Both the position numbers and the translations under genes were made by a program. This document shows, piece by piece, positions 8,782 to 15,713 of a DNA stretch of 64,000 nucleotides. Source of the DNA: JALZAQ01 sp038253885 (GTDB taxonomy: Bacteria > Gemmatimonadota > Gemmatimonadetes > Gemmatimonadales > Gemmatimonadaceae); the NCBI GenBank assembly GCA_038253885.1, contig JBBSGP010000003.1:45795-109794 (forward strand), written 5' to 3'. Within the stretch, counting starts at the first letter, position 1; each line of letters begins with the position of its first letter. The notes below the pieces were generated by a model. The model was not told where the DNA came from and did no database searches. It saw only the letters and a list, made by a program, of their open reading frames with translations.

Positions 8782-8783
8782 AC

Positions 8784-9248
8784 TCAGAACATCGACATCG
8801 CCAGCAGCGAGCGCATCGAATCGTTGGCCGACCGGAGGCGGGTGGAGAGGAGACGCACGAGTGACCACAGCACTTTGTGCGCGATGTCCCGATCCAACTC
8901 GAGAAGCATCTCGAGGTCGCTCCGGCCGATCGTCGCCACCAGCGTGCCACCATGTGAGATGGCGTCGGTGCTCCGGGTTGTGCGATCGAAGACCGCCATC
9001 TCGCCGAAGAGAGCACCGCGCTTGAGGATCGCCAGGGCCTCTTCACCCGCTCCCGGAATGTCGCGGCTGATGCGTACCTCTCCGTCCACAACCACGTACA
9101 GACGGTTCCCGGGCTCGCCTTCGCGGAAGATGTGCTCACCGGACTCGAACCTTTTTTCGCGGCAGAGTTCGCCCACTCGCTCGAGCTCTTCGCTGCTCAA
9201 TCCGGCGAACAGCGGCACTTCGCGAAGCAGGTCGGTCGTCCCAGGCAC
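8784..9248 (-). CDS. Stand-alone cyclic-nucleotide-binding domain protein
   Basis: A 154-residue protein that is almost entirely one cNMP-binding (CRP-type effector) domain: LLREVPLFAGLSSEEL at the N-terminus, then FREGEPGNRLYVVVDGEVRIS, and the phosphate-binding cassette region FGEMAVFDRTTRSTDA, where GE and the Arg pair are kept (canonical FGE.al....R.A). A helix of ~40 residues follows, and there is no HTH or enzymatic domain. The start is GTG 9248 with SD GGAGG on the minus strand about 7 bases away. It could be a regulatory subunit that senses cAMP, cGMP or c-di-nucleotides. The partner is not visible, and the neighbours do not suggest one. Confidence 0.82.
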   Translation of the reverse strand: MPGTTDLLREVPLFAGLSSEELERVGELCREKRFESGEHIFREGEPGNRLYVVVDGEVRISRDIPGAGEEALAILKRGALFGEMAVFDRTTRSTDAISHGGTLVATIGRSDLEMLLELDRDIAHKVLWSLVRLLSTRLRSANDSMRSLLAMSMF

Positions 9249-9298
9249 CCGGGCCTCCGGAGGGTGAGTTGCGCGAAGCTAGAGGAGCGCTCCGGCGC

Positions 9299-9327
9299 TG
9301 GCAAGCAGCGCGTGGCTCCGATAGCTT
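9299..9327 (+). promoter_or_regulatory. Predicted leaderless promoter of the phosphatidyltransferase gene
   Basis: TGGCAA at 9299-9304, 17 bases, TAGCTT at 9322-9327, then 6 bases to GTG 9334. No SD sequence is present. It has the same geometry as the promoters at 17685, 39969 and 57991. Confidence 0.5.
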
Positions 9328-9333
9328 TGCCTC

Positions 9334-9873
9334 GTGTCTCCCCGTTCGATCCTGACGGTGCCGAATCTGCTCTCGCTGTCGCGTTTCCCGATGGCGGCGG
9401 CGTTCGTGGTCGCCGGCTCTCCCGCTCGAATCGCGCTCTGCGTCGGCGCTTCGGCGACCGACATGCTCGACGGCTGGCTCGCTCGTCGCAGCGGTCCCAC
9501 CCGGTGGGGAGCCCTGCTCGACCCCGTCGCCGACAAGACTTTCGTGTTGGCTGCTCTGTCCGCTTTCCTGGTGGACGGCTCGCTGTCGACGGCGCAGTAC
9601 TTCATCGTGCTTGCGCGCGACTTCGCGGCGGCAATCGGTTTTCTGGTCGCGTACCTGGTGCCGGCGCTCGACCCGTCATCCTTCAAGGCGAGAGCATCGG
9701 GCAAGTTCGTCACCGTGCTCCAGATCTCACTCATTCTGATGGTACTGCTTGTTCCCGTGTGGACGGGCTGGCTCGTGCCCGTGATCGGAATCTTCTCGCT
9801 GCTGTCCATCGCCGACTATACTCTGTTTCTCCATCGGCAGCGTCTGGCGGTGCGCGCCGGCACGAGGCGGTGA
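9334..9873 (+). CDS. CDP-alcohol phosphatidyltransferase (PgsA-like)
   Basis: A 179-residue integral membrane enzyme. The full CDP-OH-P signature is visible at residues 43-67: DMLDGWLAR, eight residues, GALLDPVAD, supplying the four Asp that bind two metal ions. Several hydrophobic helices follow. Family members swap CMP of a CDP-alcohol (usually CDP-diacylglycerol) for an alcohol. PgsA (glycerol 3-phosphate, giving phosphatidylglycerol phosphate) is the commonest of this size, but the acceptor cannot be read from the sequence. The start is GTG 9334, supported by a -10 box ending 6 bases upstream. The stop overlaps the next start (GTGA). Confidence 0.85.
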   Translation: MSPRSILTVPNLLSLSRFPMAAAFVVAGSPARIALCVGASATDMLDGWLARRSGPTRWGALLDPVADKTFVLAALSAFLVDGSLSTAQYFIVLARDFAAAIGFLVAYLVPALDPSSFKARASGKFVTVLQISLILMVLLVPVWTGWLVPVIGIFSLLSIADYTLFLHRQRLAVRAGTRR

Positions 9874-10364
9874 CATCGGCTCGCTGCCGGGCGGCGCGGC
9901 GCGCGGGGCTCGCGATCCTGATCGCCCTTTCCGGCCGTCTCGCGGCCGCACAGGAATCGGCCCGCATCCAGCCGGAGGTGCGTCTCGACGCGCTAGCGGG
10001 GCGCGTGGTCGCCGCTCAGGCCGGTGCGGGAGCGGCGATCCCTGCCGGAACCTACGTGCGGGCGGCGATCGTCGGTGGTGCGGGCTGGGCTAGCGGCGGC
10101 GGAGCCGAGGGCGTGAGCGGGCGGCTGGACGCGACGGTGCGCTTCCTCGTGGATCCGTTCCTTCAGAGCCGATGGGCGCCCTACGGAGCGGGGGGCGTCG
10201 GCGCGCGCTTCGATGATGGCCTGCGGTCGCGCATCGTGCTGGTCGCCATCATCGGGATCGAGGGCCCACCTCGTGGGCGGATCGTCCCGTTCGTCGAGGT
10301 CGGAGCAGGAGGCGGACTTCGACTGGGTGGCGGGGTACGACGCGCCCTCCCGACCCGGCGTTGA
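9870..10364 (+). CDS. Secreted unknown protein, possible small beta-barrel
   Basis: A 164-residue protein with an N-terminal signal peptide: basic n-region, LAILIALSG core, and a probable signal peptidase I cut at AAA|QES, leaving Gln at +1. The mature part is Gly/Ala-rich with alternating hydrophobic strands (YVRAAIVGGAGWAS, RLDATVRFLVDP, WAPYGAGGVGARF, RIVLVAIIGIEG), the texture of an outer-membrane beta-barrel or its periplasmic relative. I recognise no named family. It starts inside the stop of the phosphatidyltransferase gene (GTGA) and so is coupled to it. An upstream extension of the frame lies antisense to the cNMP gene and is not real. Confidence 0.6.
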   Translation: MTSARCRAARRAGLAILIALSGRLAAAQESARIQPEVRLDALAGRVVAAQAGAGAAIPAGTYVRAAIVGGAGWASGGGAEGVSGRLDATVRFLVDPFLQSRWAPYGAGGVGARFDDGLRSRIVLVAIIGIEGPPRGRIVPFVEVGAGGGLRLGGGVRRALPTRR

Positions 10365-10393
10365 TCCGGGAACGACGTAACGGCCCTCCTAGC

Positions 10394-11872
10394 TCACTTG
10401 CTTCCCGGCCGGCTCCTGGCTGCCTTCTGCTCGTCCGCCAGCATCCGCTCGCGCGCCGCCGAGTCGTAGACTCGTCCGGCTGCCACCACCACCGCGATAC
10501 GGGTTGTGTTGCGGATGTCGGCGAGCGGGTCCGCGTCGAGCAACAGAAGATCCGCACGCTTCCCCATCGCGACCGAACCGAGTGAGTCGGCGGCGCCGAG
10601 AAAGCGCGCCGCGTCGATCGTCGCCGAGCGAAGGGCTTCGAGCGGACTGAACCCCGCGGCGACCAGTGATGCCAGCTCGTCGTGGAGAGAGAAGCCGGGA
10701 TAGATGTAGGGGTTCGAGAGATCCGTGCCGGCAAGGAACCGAACTCCCTCGCGATGAAGAAGCGTGACGATCTCGAGCTGCTTCGTGAAGACCGCTCTGC
10801 GCGTCGCCCAGTTCTGCGCTGTCATGCTGCGGAAACGGAAATCCGATCGGGGGTTCCACCCCGAAGCCATCATCGGCGGGATGTAGCGCATGCGGGGATC
10901 GCCAGCCAGCGTCGTATCGTCGAGGAAGCTGATGGAGTGAAGCACGGCGATAGTCGGAACCATCCACGTGCCATTCTTCGCGAGGTTGCGTGCCAGAGTC
11001 GTGCACCGCGCCACGTCGAACGTCGCCAGAATGCCGGGGGCCTGGGCACGGCTCAGTGCTCCCACCGAGTCCCAGCCCTTGGTCGACGCGGCTGCCGCGG
11101 CGATCTCGGCGAGCACCTCCTGCTCGCGTGTCGAGCAGCCCGTCAGCACCCCCGTGAGGTGCTCGATGCTACGCTGGCCGGCATCGGACGCCTCCGTGAC
11201 CGTCATTAGCGTCGGAACGTGGCCGGCGAAGGAAAGCCCGACCCGCTTCGATTCGTCGGCGACCGCCCGGTATTCCTCCGGCGTGAGACGACTGTAGACC
11301 TTGATGAAGTCGGCGCCTGCAGCCTTGAGCGAATCGACGGCGTGGCGCGCCTCGTCGGCATTACGGACCGATACCGATCCTGGCCAGACGGGCGGAGAAC
11401 CGTCGAGGATGTGACCGGACGCCACGATCCGCGGTCCCACGAGCCGGCCCGACCTGATCCTGGCCCGCGACGAATCCACCCACTGCGACTGACTGAACAT
11501 CTCGCGCACGCCGGTCACACCATTGGCCACGAGCAGGGGCAGAAAGAGATCACCCAGCCAGGGCACAGCGGCATGGACATGCATGTCCCAGAGGCCCGGA
11601 AGCAGATACTTGCCCGCGGCGTCGATGACCCGCGCGTCGCTGGGCACCGAGACGCTGCTCGAAGGTCCGATCGTCCGGATTCGATCGCCATCGGCGACAA
11701 CCGTCATGTTCGCGAGGCGGCGACCGCTCTCGACATCGATGATCGTCGCGTGGGTGAACGCGAGCGTCGTCGTGCGTCCCGGCGGCGCTTCCTGCGCGAC
11801 GAGAGGCAACGCTGACGCGACGACCGCCAGCACCGCGCCGCCCAGTCTTCGAGTCGTTCTCGAGGTCCGCAT
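10394..11872 (-). CDS. Exported amidohydrolase (imidazolonepropionase/prolidase-like)
   Basis: A 492-residue metal-dependent amidohydrolase. The ligands are visible in order: HxH in DMHVHAAVP, Lys in FIKVYSRL, His in FAGHVP, His in IEHLTG, and Asp in AGTDLSNP, with the usual beta-sandwich strands at both ends (THATIIDVESG, ...GKRADLLLLDADPL). Relatives hydrolyse Xaa-Pro dipeptides, N-acyl amino acids or imidazolonepropionate, and the substrate is not predictable here. It has a signal peptide with an apparent cut LVA|QEA (Gln at +1), so it acts in the periplasm or outside. ATG 11872 is chosen because AAGGAG sits 7 bases upstream. The earlier ATG 11893, which overlaps the previous stop, is the alternative. 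Confidence 0.88.
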   Translation of the reverse strand: MRTSRTTRRLGGAVLAVVASALPLVAQEAPPGRTTTLAFTHATIIDVESGRRLANMTVVADGDRIRTIGPSSSVSVPSDARVIDAAGKYLLPGLWDMHVHAAVPWLGDLFLPLLVANGVTGVREMFSQSQWVDSSRARIRSGRLVGPRIVASGHILDGSPPVWPGSVSVRNADEARHAVDSLKAAGADFIKVYSRLTPEEYRAVADESKRVGLSFAGHVPTLMTVTEASDAGQRSIEHLTGVLTGCSTREQEVLAEIAAAAASTKGWDSVGALSRAQAPGILATFDVARCTTLARNLAKNGTWMVPTIAVLHSISFLDDTTLAGDPRMRYIPPMMASGWNPRSDFRFRSMTAQNWATRRAVFTKQLEIVTLLHREGVRFLAGTDLSNPYIYPGFSLHDELASLVAAGFSPLEALRSATIDAARFLGAADSLGSVAMGKRADLLLLDADPLADIRNTTRIAVVVAAGRVYDSAARERMLADEQKAARSRPGSK

Positions 11873-11879
11873 GCTCGCA

Positions 11880-11885
11880 CTCCTT
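11880..11885 (-). promoter_or_regulatory. Shine-Dalgarno site deciding the amidohydrolase start
   Basis: AAGGAG on the minus strand, 7 bases before ATG 11872 and inside the first codons that would be read from ATG 11893. It makes the inner ATG the better start. Confidence 0.6.
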
Positions 11886-11889
11886 CGTG

Positions 11890-12165
11890 TCATCGCAGAT
11901 ACCGTTGTGCGGCGCGCTCCCTGGAGTCGTCGCCGGCGATGCGCGCCTCGGAGAGCAGCCGCTGCACCTGCGGTCTCAGACGGTCGTCACCCCAGTAGAA
12001 CCCCGTGGCTTGCTCGGCGCTCTCAGTGTCGCCGTCCACCGCGGCATCGATGAGCGCCCGCGCGGCCGCTTCGGCGAATCCCGGATCATCGCGCGTGGGC
12101 AGGTCGAACTGGCGTGCCGGTCCGCGCGGGCCGTCCGCATCCTCGTTCACGAACGCTCTCGACAT
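11890..12165 (-). CDS. Small conserved-looking protein, function unknown
   Basis: A 91-residue acidic soluble protein starting MSRAFVNEDADGPRGPAR. A similar SRAFV.E opening occurs at the N-terminus of some GreA/GreB-like proteins I know of, but the rest (DDPGFAEAAARALIDAA, ATGFYWGDDRLRPQVQRLL) has no coiled-coil or GreA domain, so no function is assigned. The ATG has GAGG about 10 bases upstream on the minus strand. Its stop overlaps the alternative amidohydrolase ATG (ATGA at 11890-11893), so the two are co-transcribed. Confidence 0.62.
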   Translation of the reverse strand: MSRAFVNEDADGPRGPARQFDLPTRDDPGFAEAAARALIDAAVDGDTESAEQATGFYWGDDRLRPQVQRLLSEARIAGDDSRERAAQRYLR

Positions 12166-12197
12166 GCGGTTCTACCTCTACCTCGTGTCAACACGAA

Positions 12198-12217
12198 GCC
12201 CCCGCGCGGGCGGGGGC
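12198..12217 (-). terminator. Terminator-like GC hairpin downstream of the 12244-12522 gene
   Basis: A perfect 8-bp stem GCCCCCGC / GCGGGGGC with a 4-base loop, followed on the minus strand by TTCGTGTT. A second small inverted repeat (TCGTGT CA ACACGA, 12184-12197) abuts it. There is no long T run. Confidence 0.5.
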
Positions 12218-12243
12218 AGGTGCAGCCGGCGCGGCCCAGAAAG

Positions 12244-12522
12244 TCAAGCGGCGGATGCCGCGTCCGACGGGTCGGCCTGCTGGGCCTTCGGAGGCTGACA
12301 GAATCGGAGACCGAGTGTCCGCAGCTCGGTCAGCTCGCTGTCACTCAGCTCATGATAACGCTCCGACAAATAGCTCATCGTATCCTCGAGCCACTCGGCC
12401 TGGTGCTCCGGGGTGGATTGCAGCACCCCACACCGGATGATCTGCTGAAACATCTCGTCGCGGGCCTGCTCGAACGGCTTCGGCGACGTGGACTCTTTCC
12501 GACGATTGTTGGTTTTGGCCAT
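12244..12522 (-). CDS. Small unknown soluble protein
   Basis: A 92-residue protein beginning MAKTNNRRKESTSPKPFEQ. It has a Lys/Arg-rich N-terminus, an amphipathic helical middle (ARDEMFQQIIRCGVL, WLEDTMSYLSERYHELSDSEL) and a low-complexity Ala-rich end. It resembles a small helical DNA- or protein-binding factor, but I cannot name a family. The ATG at 12522 is favoured over the 139-codon frame because a good -10 box lies just upstream of it. It is monocistronic, flanked by a promoter/palindrome on one side and a hairpin on the other, which is the layout of a self-contained regulated gene. Confidence 0.6.
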   Translation of the reverse strand: MAKTNNRRKESTSPKPFEQARDEMFQQIIRCGVLQSTPEHQAEWLEDTMSYLSERYHELSDSELTELRTLGLRFCQPPKAQQADPSDAASAA

Positions 12523-12535
12523 GCACTCAGTTTGG

Positions 12536-12577
12536 TTGGAGACTCCAAAATATAACCGCATGCCGGCCGTCTTTGAA
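12536..12577 (-). promoter_or_regulatory. Promoter with overlapping palindrome for the 12244-12522 gene
   Basis: On the minus strand: TTCAAA (12577-12572), 17 bases, TATATT (12554-12549). A 13-bp palindrome TTGGAG-A-CTCCAA occupies 12536-12548, directly at the expected start of transcription, as an operator would. This AT-rich patch stands out against the surrounding GC. Confidence 0.6.
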
Positions 12578-12604
12578 GACACGCGGGCTCGTCTGCCACA
12601 GCAT

Positions 12605-13537
12605 CTACACTGCGGGCGCGGTTTCGCTCCCCAGAAACTCCAGCAGCAGTTGCGACAGCGCATCGGGTGCTTCCTCGGGCACCAGAGCTCCCACTGCCTG
12701 GAGCCGCACGAGCCGCCCCTGCGGAAGTGCGCGAGCCAATCGCTCGGCGAGACCGCTGTCCAGCCACCGGTTCTCGTCTCCCCACACCACCATCGCCGGC
12801 GCCTGGATCCGCCGGAGCTCGACTTCCTCTACGTCTTCCGCGCGCAGCGCACGCGCGAGACGGAGCAGATGGGCGAGCCCTTCGGGGCCGACATAGGGGG
12901 CGAGGTAGCGGGCCACCAGAGGCGGGGGCATGGACTCCGGCCGCGCCACGCTTCCCTCCAGCAGCCGTCGGAGCAGTGGTGCAGCGCCGAGCACTCCCCT
13001 CGCGATGCGGAGGGCATAGCGCGCCGTATCGCGCTGCATCGCGCGCACGTCTCCGCCCGGACATTCGTCGAAGGCGACACTGTTCACCAACACCACGCGT
13101 CCGGCACGCAGCGGGTGCGCGGCCGCCAGACGCTGAACCACGCCGCCTCCGACGCCGATCCCCACCAGCCCCGCCTCGGGCACGCGCAGTGCTCGCAATG
13201 CGCGCTCGAGGCCCTCGGCCTGCTCCGCGATCGAATAGTCCGCCTCGACCGGTCGATCAGACTCACCATACCCCAGCAGGTCCACCGCATACGCGGTGTA
13301 GCCCGCGAGCGCGAGGCTCGGCGCGATGCGCCGCCAGAGAAAGCTCGACGTGCCGAATCCGTGAACCAGCACGACCGGCGGTCCGCCCTGTCCGTAACGC
13401 TCCACGTGAAGGGCGCCGGAGCCCGAAGGAATGCGCAGAAGGTCGGCGTCGATGTGGCGCTCCGTTCGGCGGGCGTACGGTGGTCCAGACAGGCCGCGGC
13501 GCGCGCGGCGCGTTGATGCTCGCTCGGTGTGTGGCAA
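12605..13537 (-). CDS. Alpha/beta-hydrolase fold protein without catalytic Ser and His
   Basis: A 310-residue protein with a clear alpha/beta-hydrolase scaffold: VVLVHGFGTSSFLWR (oxyanion HG block, residues 55-69), DLLGYGESDRP, and the acid strand VVWGDENRWLD (Asp254). At the nucleophile elbow the usual GxSxG reads G126-I-G-V-G130, so the nucleophile is Gly128. The C-terminal GH......P block reads GALVPEEAPDAL, with Ala284 in place of His. It should not hydrolyse esters in the normal way. A binding, chaperone or structural role, or a non-canonical chemistry, is more likely. The start is uncertain (TTG 13537, no SD); the fold begins at about residue 30. Confidence 0.75.
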   Translation of the reverse strand: MPHTERASTRRARRGLSGPPYARRTERHIDADLLRIPSGSGALHVERYGQGGPPVVLVHGFGTSSFLWRRIAPSLALAGYTAYAVDLLGYGESDRPVEADYSIAEQAEGLERALRALRVPEAGLVGIGVGGGVVQRLAAAHPLRAGRVVLVNSVAFDECPGGDVRAMQRDTARYALRIARGVLGAAPLLRRLLEGSVARPESMPPPLVARYLAPYVGPEGLAHLLRLARALRAEDVEEVELRRIQAPAMVVWGDENRWLDSGLAERLARALPQGRLVRLQAVGALVPEEAPDALSQLLLEFLGSETAPAV

Positions 13538-13560
13538 GGGTCAAGCCGCCCGGCTACATT
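13532..13560 (+). promoter_or_regulatory. Possible promoter of the dsbA-VKOR operon
   Basis: TGGCAA at 13532-13537, 17 bases, TACATT at 13555-13560. It has the same boxes and spacing as the leaderless class, but here about 50 bases precede the ATG at 13611. Confidence 0.35.
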
Positions 13561-13610
13561 CCTCTGCGCAGCACGAGCGCGCCGTGTGCTGACCCTCGCG
13601 AGAAGCCCGT

Positions 13611-13916
13611 ATGGCGGAGCCGGAGCAAACTTACGACGATGCACGAGCCCGGAAGCTGGCGCTGCTCCTGCGCGCCCTCGCCGCTCGCATCACGGAGCTG
13701 GATGCGCGCGGCGAGCTGCTCCAGCACGCCGGTGAGCTGATGAAGCTCATCGGCGACGTCCGCAGCGAGCTCTTTCACTACGAGGTTCGGGCGACCTACG
13801 ATACCCCCGAAGTTGCGGAGAACCGCCGCATCATCGAAGACGCGAAGAGGCAGTTCGAGGCCACATGGGAAAAGACAGAATGGATAGCGGACGAGGACGA
13901 CGAGCGAACGTGGTGA
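13611..13916 (+). CDS. Small helical unknown protein in the disulfide operon
   Basis: A 101-residue acidic protein, predicted mostly helical (LALLLRALAARITELDARGELLQHAGELMKLIGDVRSELFHYEV), with no Cys, signal peptide or membrane helix. It is unrecognised. The first gene of the operon, it ends with a TGA that overlaps the favoured GTG start of the DsbA-like gene (GTGA at 13913-13916), so its translation feeds that of the thiol-disulfide protein. The context may be its only clue: a cytoplasmic partner or merely a leader gene of an envelope redox operon. Confidence 0.65.
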   Translation: MAEPEQTYDDARARKLALLLRALAARITELDARGELLQHAGELMKLIGDVRSELFHYEVRATYDTPEVAENRRIIEDAKRQFEATWEKTEWIADEDDERTW

Positions 13917-14602
13917 AGCAGCAGCGCCAGAGCTCGATGCGCAATTTCTACATCCTGCTCGGCGCGGTCGCGGTCCTCGGGAGCGCGCTCCTCGTCTACA
14001 ACGGCAGCCGGCCCAAAGTGCAGGTGACGACGGTCGACCTTCCGCCGGGCTCGATCTCCGACGCCGAGGGATACCGCTATGGCAGCGCGAGCGCCCCGGT
14101 CGAGGTGATCGAATTTGCCGACTTCGAGTGCCCGGGATGCGCGCAGTGGAGCACCGTCGTCGAGCCTGATGTGCGCAAGCGCATCTTCGACACCGGCAAG
14201 GCCAGCCTGCGCTTCTTCGATTTCCCGCTCGAGATGCACCGCAACACGCTCACGGCCGCGAACGCGGCTGCCTGCGCCGCCGATCAGAACAAGTTCTGGG
14301 AGATGCACGACCGCATCTTCTTCGGACGTGCCGACTGGGCTACAGAGTCGACGAGCCGGCCGGACAAGTTCATGGCCTCCTACGCCCGGGAGCTCAGCCT
14401 GGACATGGGTCGGTGGCAGAAGTGCTTCGATGACCGCGCGCATCAGGCCCGCATCCTCGGCAACAAGGCTCAGGGGATCAAGCTCAAGGTGGGGCAGACG
14501 CCGACATTCATCATCGCCGGGCGGATGCACGCGGGCGGGCCATCCTACGACGAGTTCGCGGCGCTCATCGACAGCGCCACCAAGGCGGCGCCCAAGCGGT
14601 GA
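13913..14602 (+). CDS. Membrane-anchored DsbA-family thiol-disulfide oxidoreductase
   Basis: A 229-residue protein with an uncleaved N-terminal anchor (NFYILLGAVAVLGSALLVY) and a periplasmic DsbA-like thioredoxin domain. The active site is CPGC in FADFECPGCAQW, and the cis-Pro region is QTPTFII near the C-terminus. It belongs to the BdbD/'thioredoxin_4' type, whose members usually oxidise exported proteins. GTG 13913 is taken as start because it forms a GTGA overlap with the previous stop; ATG 13865 is an in-frame alternative that would overlap the upstream gene by 52 bases. Its stop overlaps the start of the VKOR gene, which should reoxidise it. Together they form a complete disulfide-forming pair. 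Confidence 0.88.
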   Translation: MKQQRQSSMRNFYILLGAVAVLGSALLVYNGSRPKVQVTTVDLPPGSISDAEGYRYGSASAPVEVIEFADFECPGCAQWSTVVEPDVRKRIFDTGKASLRFFDFPLEMHRNTLTAANAAACAADQNKFWEMHDRIFFGRADWATESTSRPDKFMASYARELSLDMGRWQKCFDDRAHQARILGNKAQGIKLKVGQTPTFIIAGRMHAGGPSYDEFAALIDSATKAAPKR

Positions 14603-15069
14603 GGGCTCGCATGATGGTGGCGACACTCTCGCTACTCGGCCTGCTCGTCGCGCTCTATCTCACTCTCTTCAAGATCGGAGTCATCGGCGAGCTGACCTGC
14701 CGTATCGGCTCCTGTGAGACTGTCAATACCAGCCGGTGGTCCATGTTTCTGGGCTTGCCCGTGGCGGCCTGGGGAATGGCTGCCTACCTGGTACTGCTGA
14801 TGTTGTCGTTGATCGGCCTGCAACCTCGCTTCGACGGCTCGCGACCCGTCGCGGTGGCCCTCACCGGAATTGCTGGAGCCGGCACTCTGTTCTCGGCATG
14901 GCTCACTTACCTCGAGCTCGCCGTGATCCATGCGATCTGCATCTGGTGCGTCACATCGGCAGTCATCATCGGCACGATCTTCCTGGTGAGCGTTCTCGAT
15001 CTGCGATCCGTGACCGCGGCGCGCCCCGACGCTGATCCAGAGCTAGCGGACGCCAGTACATCTAACTGA
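14599..15069 (+). CDS. Vitamin K epoxide reductase (VKOR) family protein
   Basis: A 156-residue four-helix membrane protein. Both Cys pairs of bacterial VKOR are present: the shuttle pair in LTCRIGSCETVNTS and the quinone-site CIWC, with the conserved Ser/Trp and GLPVAAWG block between them. It would take electrons from the adjacent DsbA-like protein and pass them to the quinone pool, replacing DsbB. The start GTG 14599 overlaps the dsbA-like stop (GTGA); ATG 14611 is an alternative. The stop lies inside a 27-base palindrome (15062-15088). Confidence 0.9.
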   Translation: MRARMMVATLSLLGLLVALYLTLFKIGVIGELTCRIGSCETVNTSRWSMFLGLPVAAWGMAAYLVLLMLSLIGLQPRFDGSRPVAVALTGIAGAGTLFSAWLTYLELAVIHAICIWCVTSAVIIGTIFLVSVLDLRSVTAARPDADPELADASTSN

Positions 15070-15088
15070 TTGCATTATAATCAGTTAG
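15062..15088. repeat. 27-base AT-rich palindrome carrying a consensus -10 box
   Basis: CTAACTGATT and AATCAGTTAG form a perfect 10-bp inverted repeat around GCATTAT. It includes the VKOR stop codon and a perfect TATAAT (15076-15081). It could be an operator over a promoter for the gene at 15256, or an mRNA 3'-end hairpin. No U run follows, which argues against a simple terminator. Confidence 0.6.
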
Positions 15089-15188
15089 GCGCATACACCC
15101 AGTTGGGGTTGAATCCATTCCGGCAGTTCCATCGTCCTTCTCCAGCGGCCCTCGACGTGGTATGGACTGTGCCTAGATTCACTGAGGT

Positions 15189-15212
15189 GCAGCGCGACAC
15201 GCGTCGCGCTGC
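15189..15212. repeat. Strong GC hairpin in the leader of the 15256 gene
   Basis: A perfect 10-bp stem GCAGCGCGAC / GTCGCGCTGC with a 4-base ACGC loop, ending 43 bases before ATG 15256. It may be an RNA leader structure. No T run follows. Confidence 0.5.
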
Positions 15213-15255
15213 CGATCGAACCAAATGAAGACCTCGCATCGAGGCGGAGCTCAGA

Positions 15256-15633
15256 ATGCTGTCCCGGTTGTTTCCCGAATCCATCTTTCCCCGGCAGCTC
15301 ACCCCTGCTGCGGAGAAGCGTGCGCGACTGGCGCAGGCTCGTGCTGAGGAAGCGATAATTCGCGCGCATGTGGATAGCGCGCTGATGTTCGTCGACAGCC
15401 TGGCCGAGGACCTGTCCTTTGATCGCGCGATCGATACGTACGTTCGCGTGATGGGAATTCCCGAACCGCTCGCCAGCACCGTGGTCACGCGCACGTTGGT
15501 GGTTCTGGGAGAGGACCTGGTTCCCTTCCGGCGCCGCGCACAGGAGCGCGAGAATCGGCCCGAGGAGAGCGGTCGCCCAGCGCTTCGCCTGGACGATGCC
15601 GGTACGCGGTCGCGAGCGATCAAGCGCGCGTAA
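15256..15633 (+). CDS. Small unknown protein
   Basis: A 125-residue soluble, charged protein (MLSRLFPESIFPRQLTPAAEKRARL by parts). It has a helical, Ala/Arg-rich middle (ARLAQARAEEAIIRAHVDSAL), a hydrophobic patch (VTRTLVVLGEDLVPF) and an Arg-rich tail. No domain is recognised. The ATG has GGAG about 7 bases upstream. It stands alone behind two inverted repeats (15062-15088, 15189-15212) and ahead of a strong bidirectional terminator, so it is probably a separately regulated single gene. Confidence 0.55.
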   Translation: MLSRLFPESIFPRQLTPAAEKRARLAQARAEEAIIRAHVDSALMFVDSLAEDLSFDRAIDTYVRVMGIPEPLASTVVTRTLVVLGEDLVPFRRRAQERENRPEESGRPALRLDDAGTRSRAIKRA

Positions 15634-15660
15634 TCGCCAGGGCGCGCGAGGTCCCGAGAT

Positions 15661-15698
15661 GAGGAGAGGGCCCGCCAACGCTGGCGGGCCCTCTCCTC
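15661..15698. terminator. Bidirectional terminator between the 15256 gene and acs
   Basis: A perfect 17-bp inverted repeat (15661-15677 and 15682-15698) with a 4-base ACGC loop, set between two convergent stop codons. It is the strongest hairpin in the window. There is no T tract, so Rho-independent release would rely on the stem alone. Confidence 0.75.
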
Positions 15699-15713
15699 GT
15701 TCAGGACGGTCGG

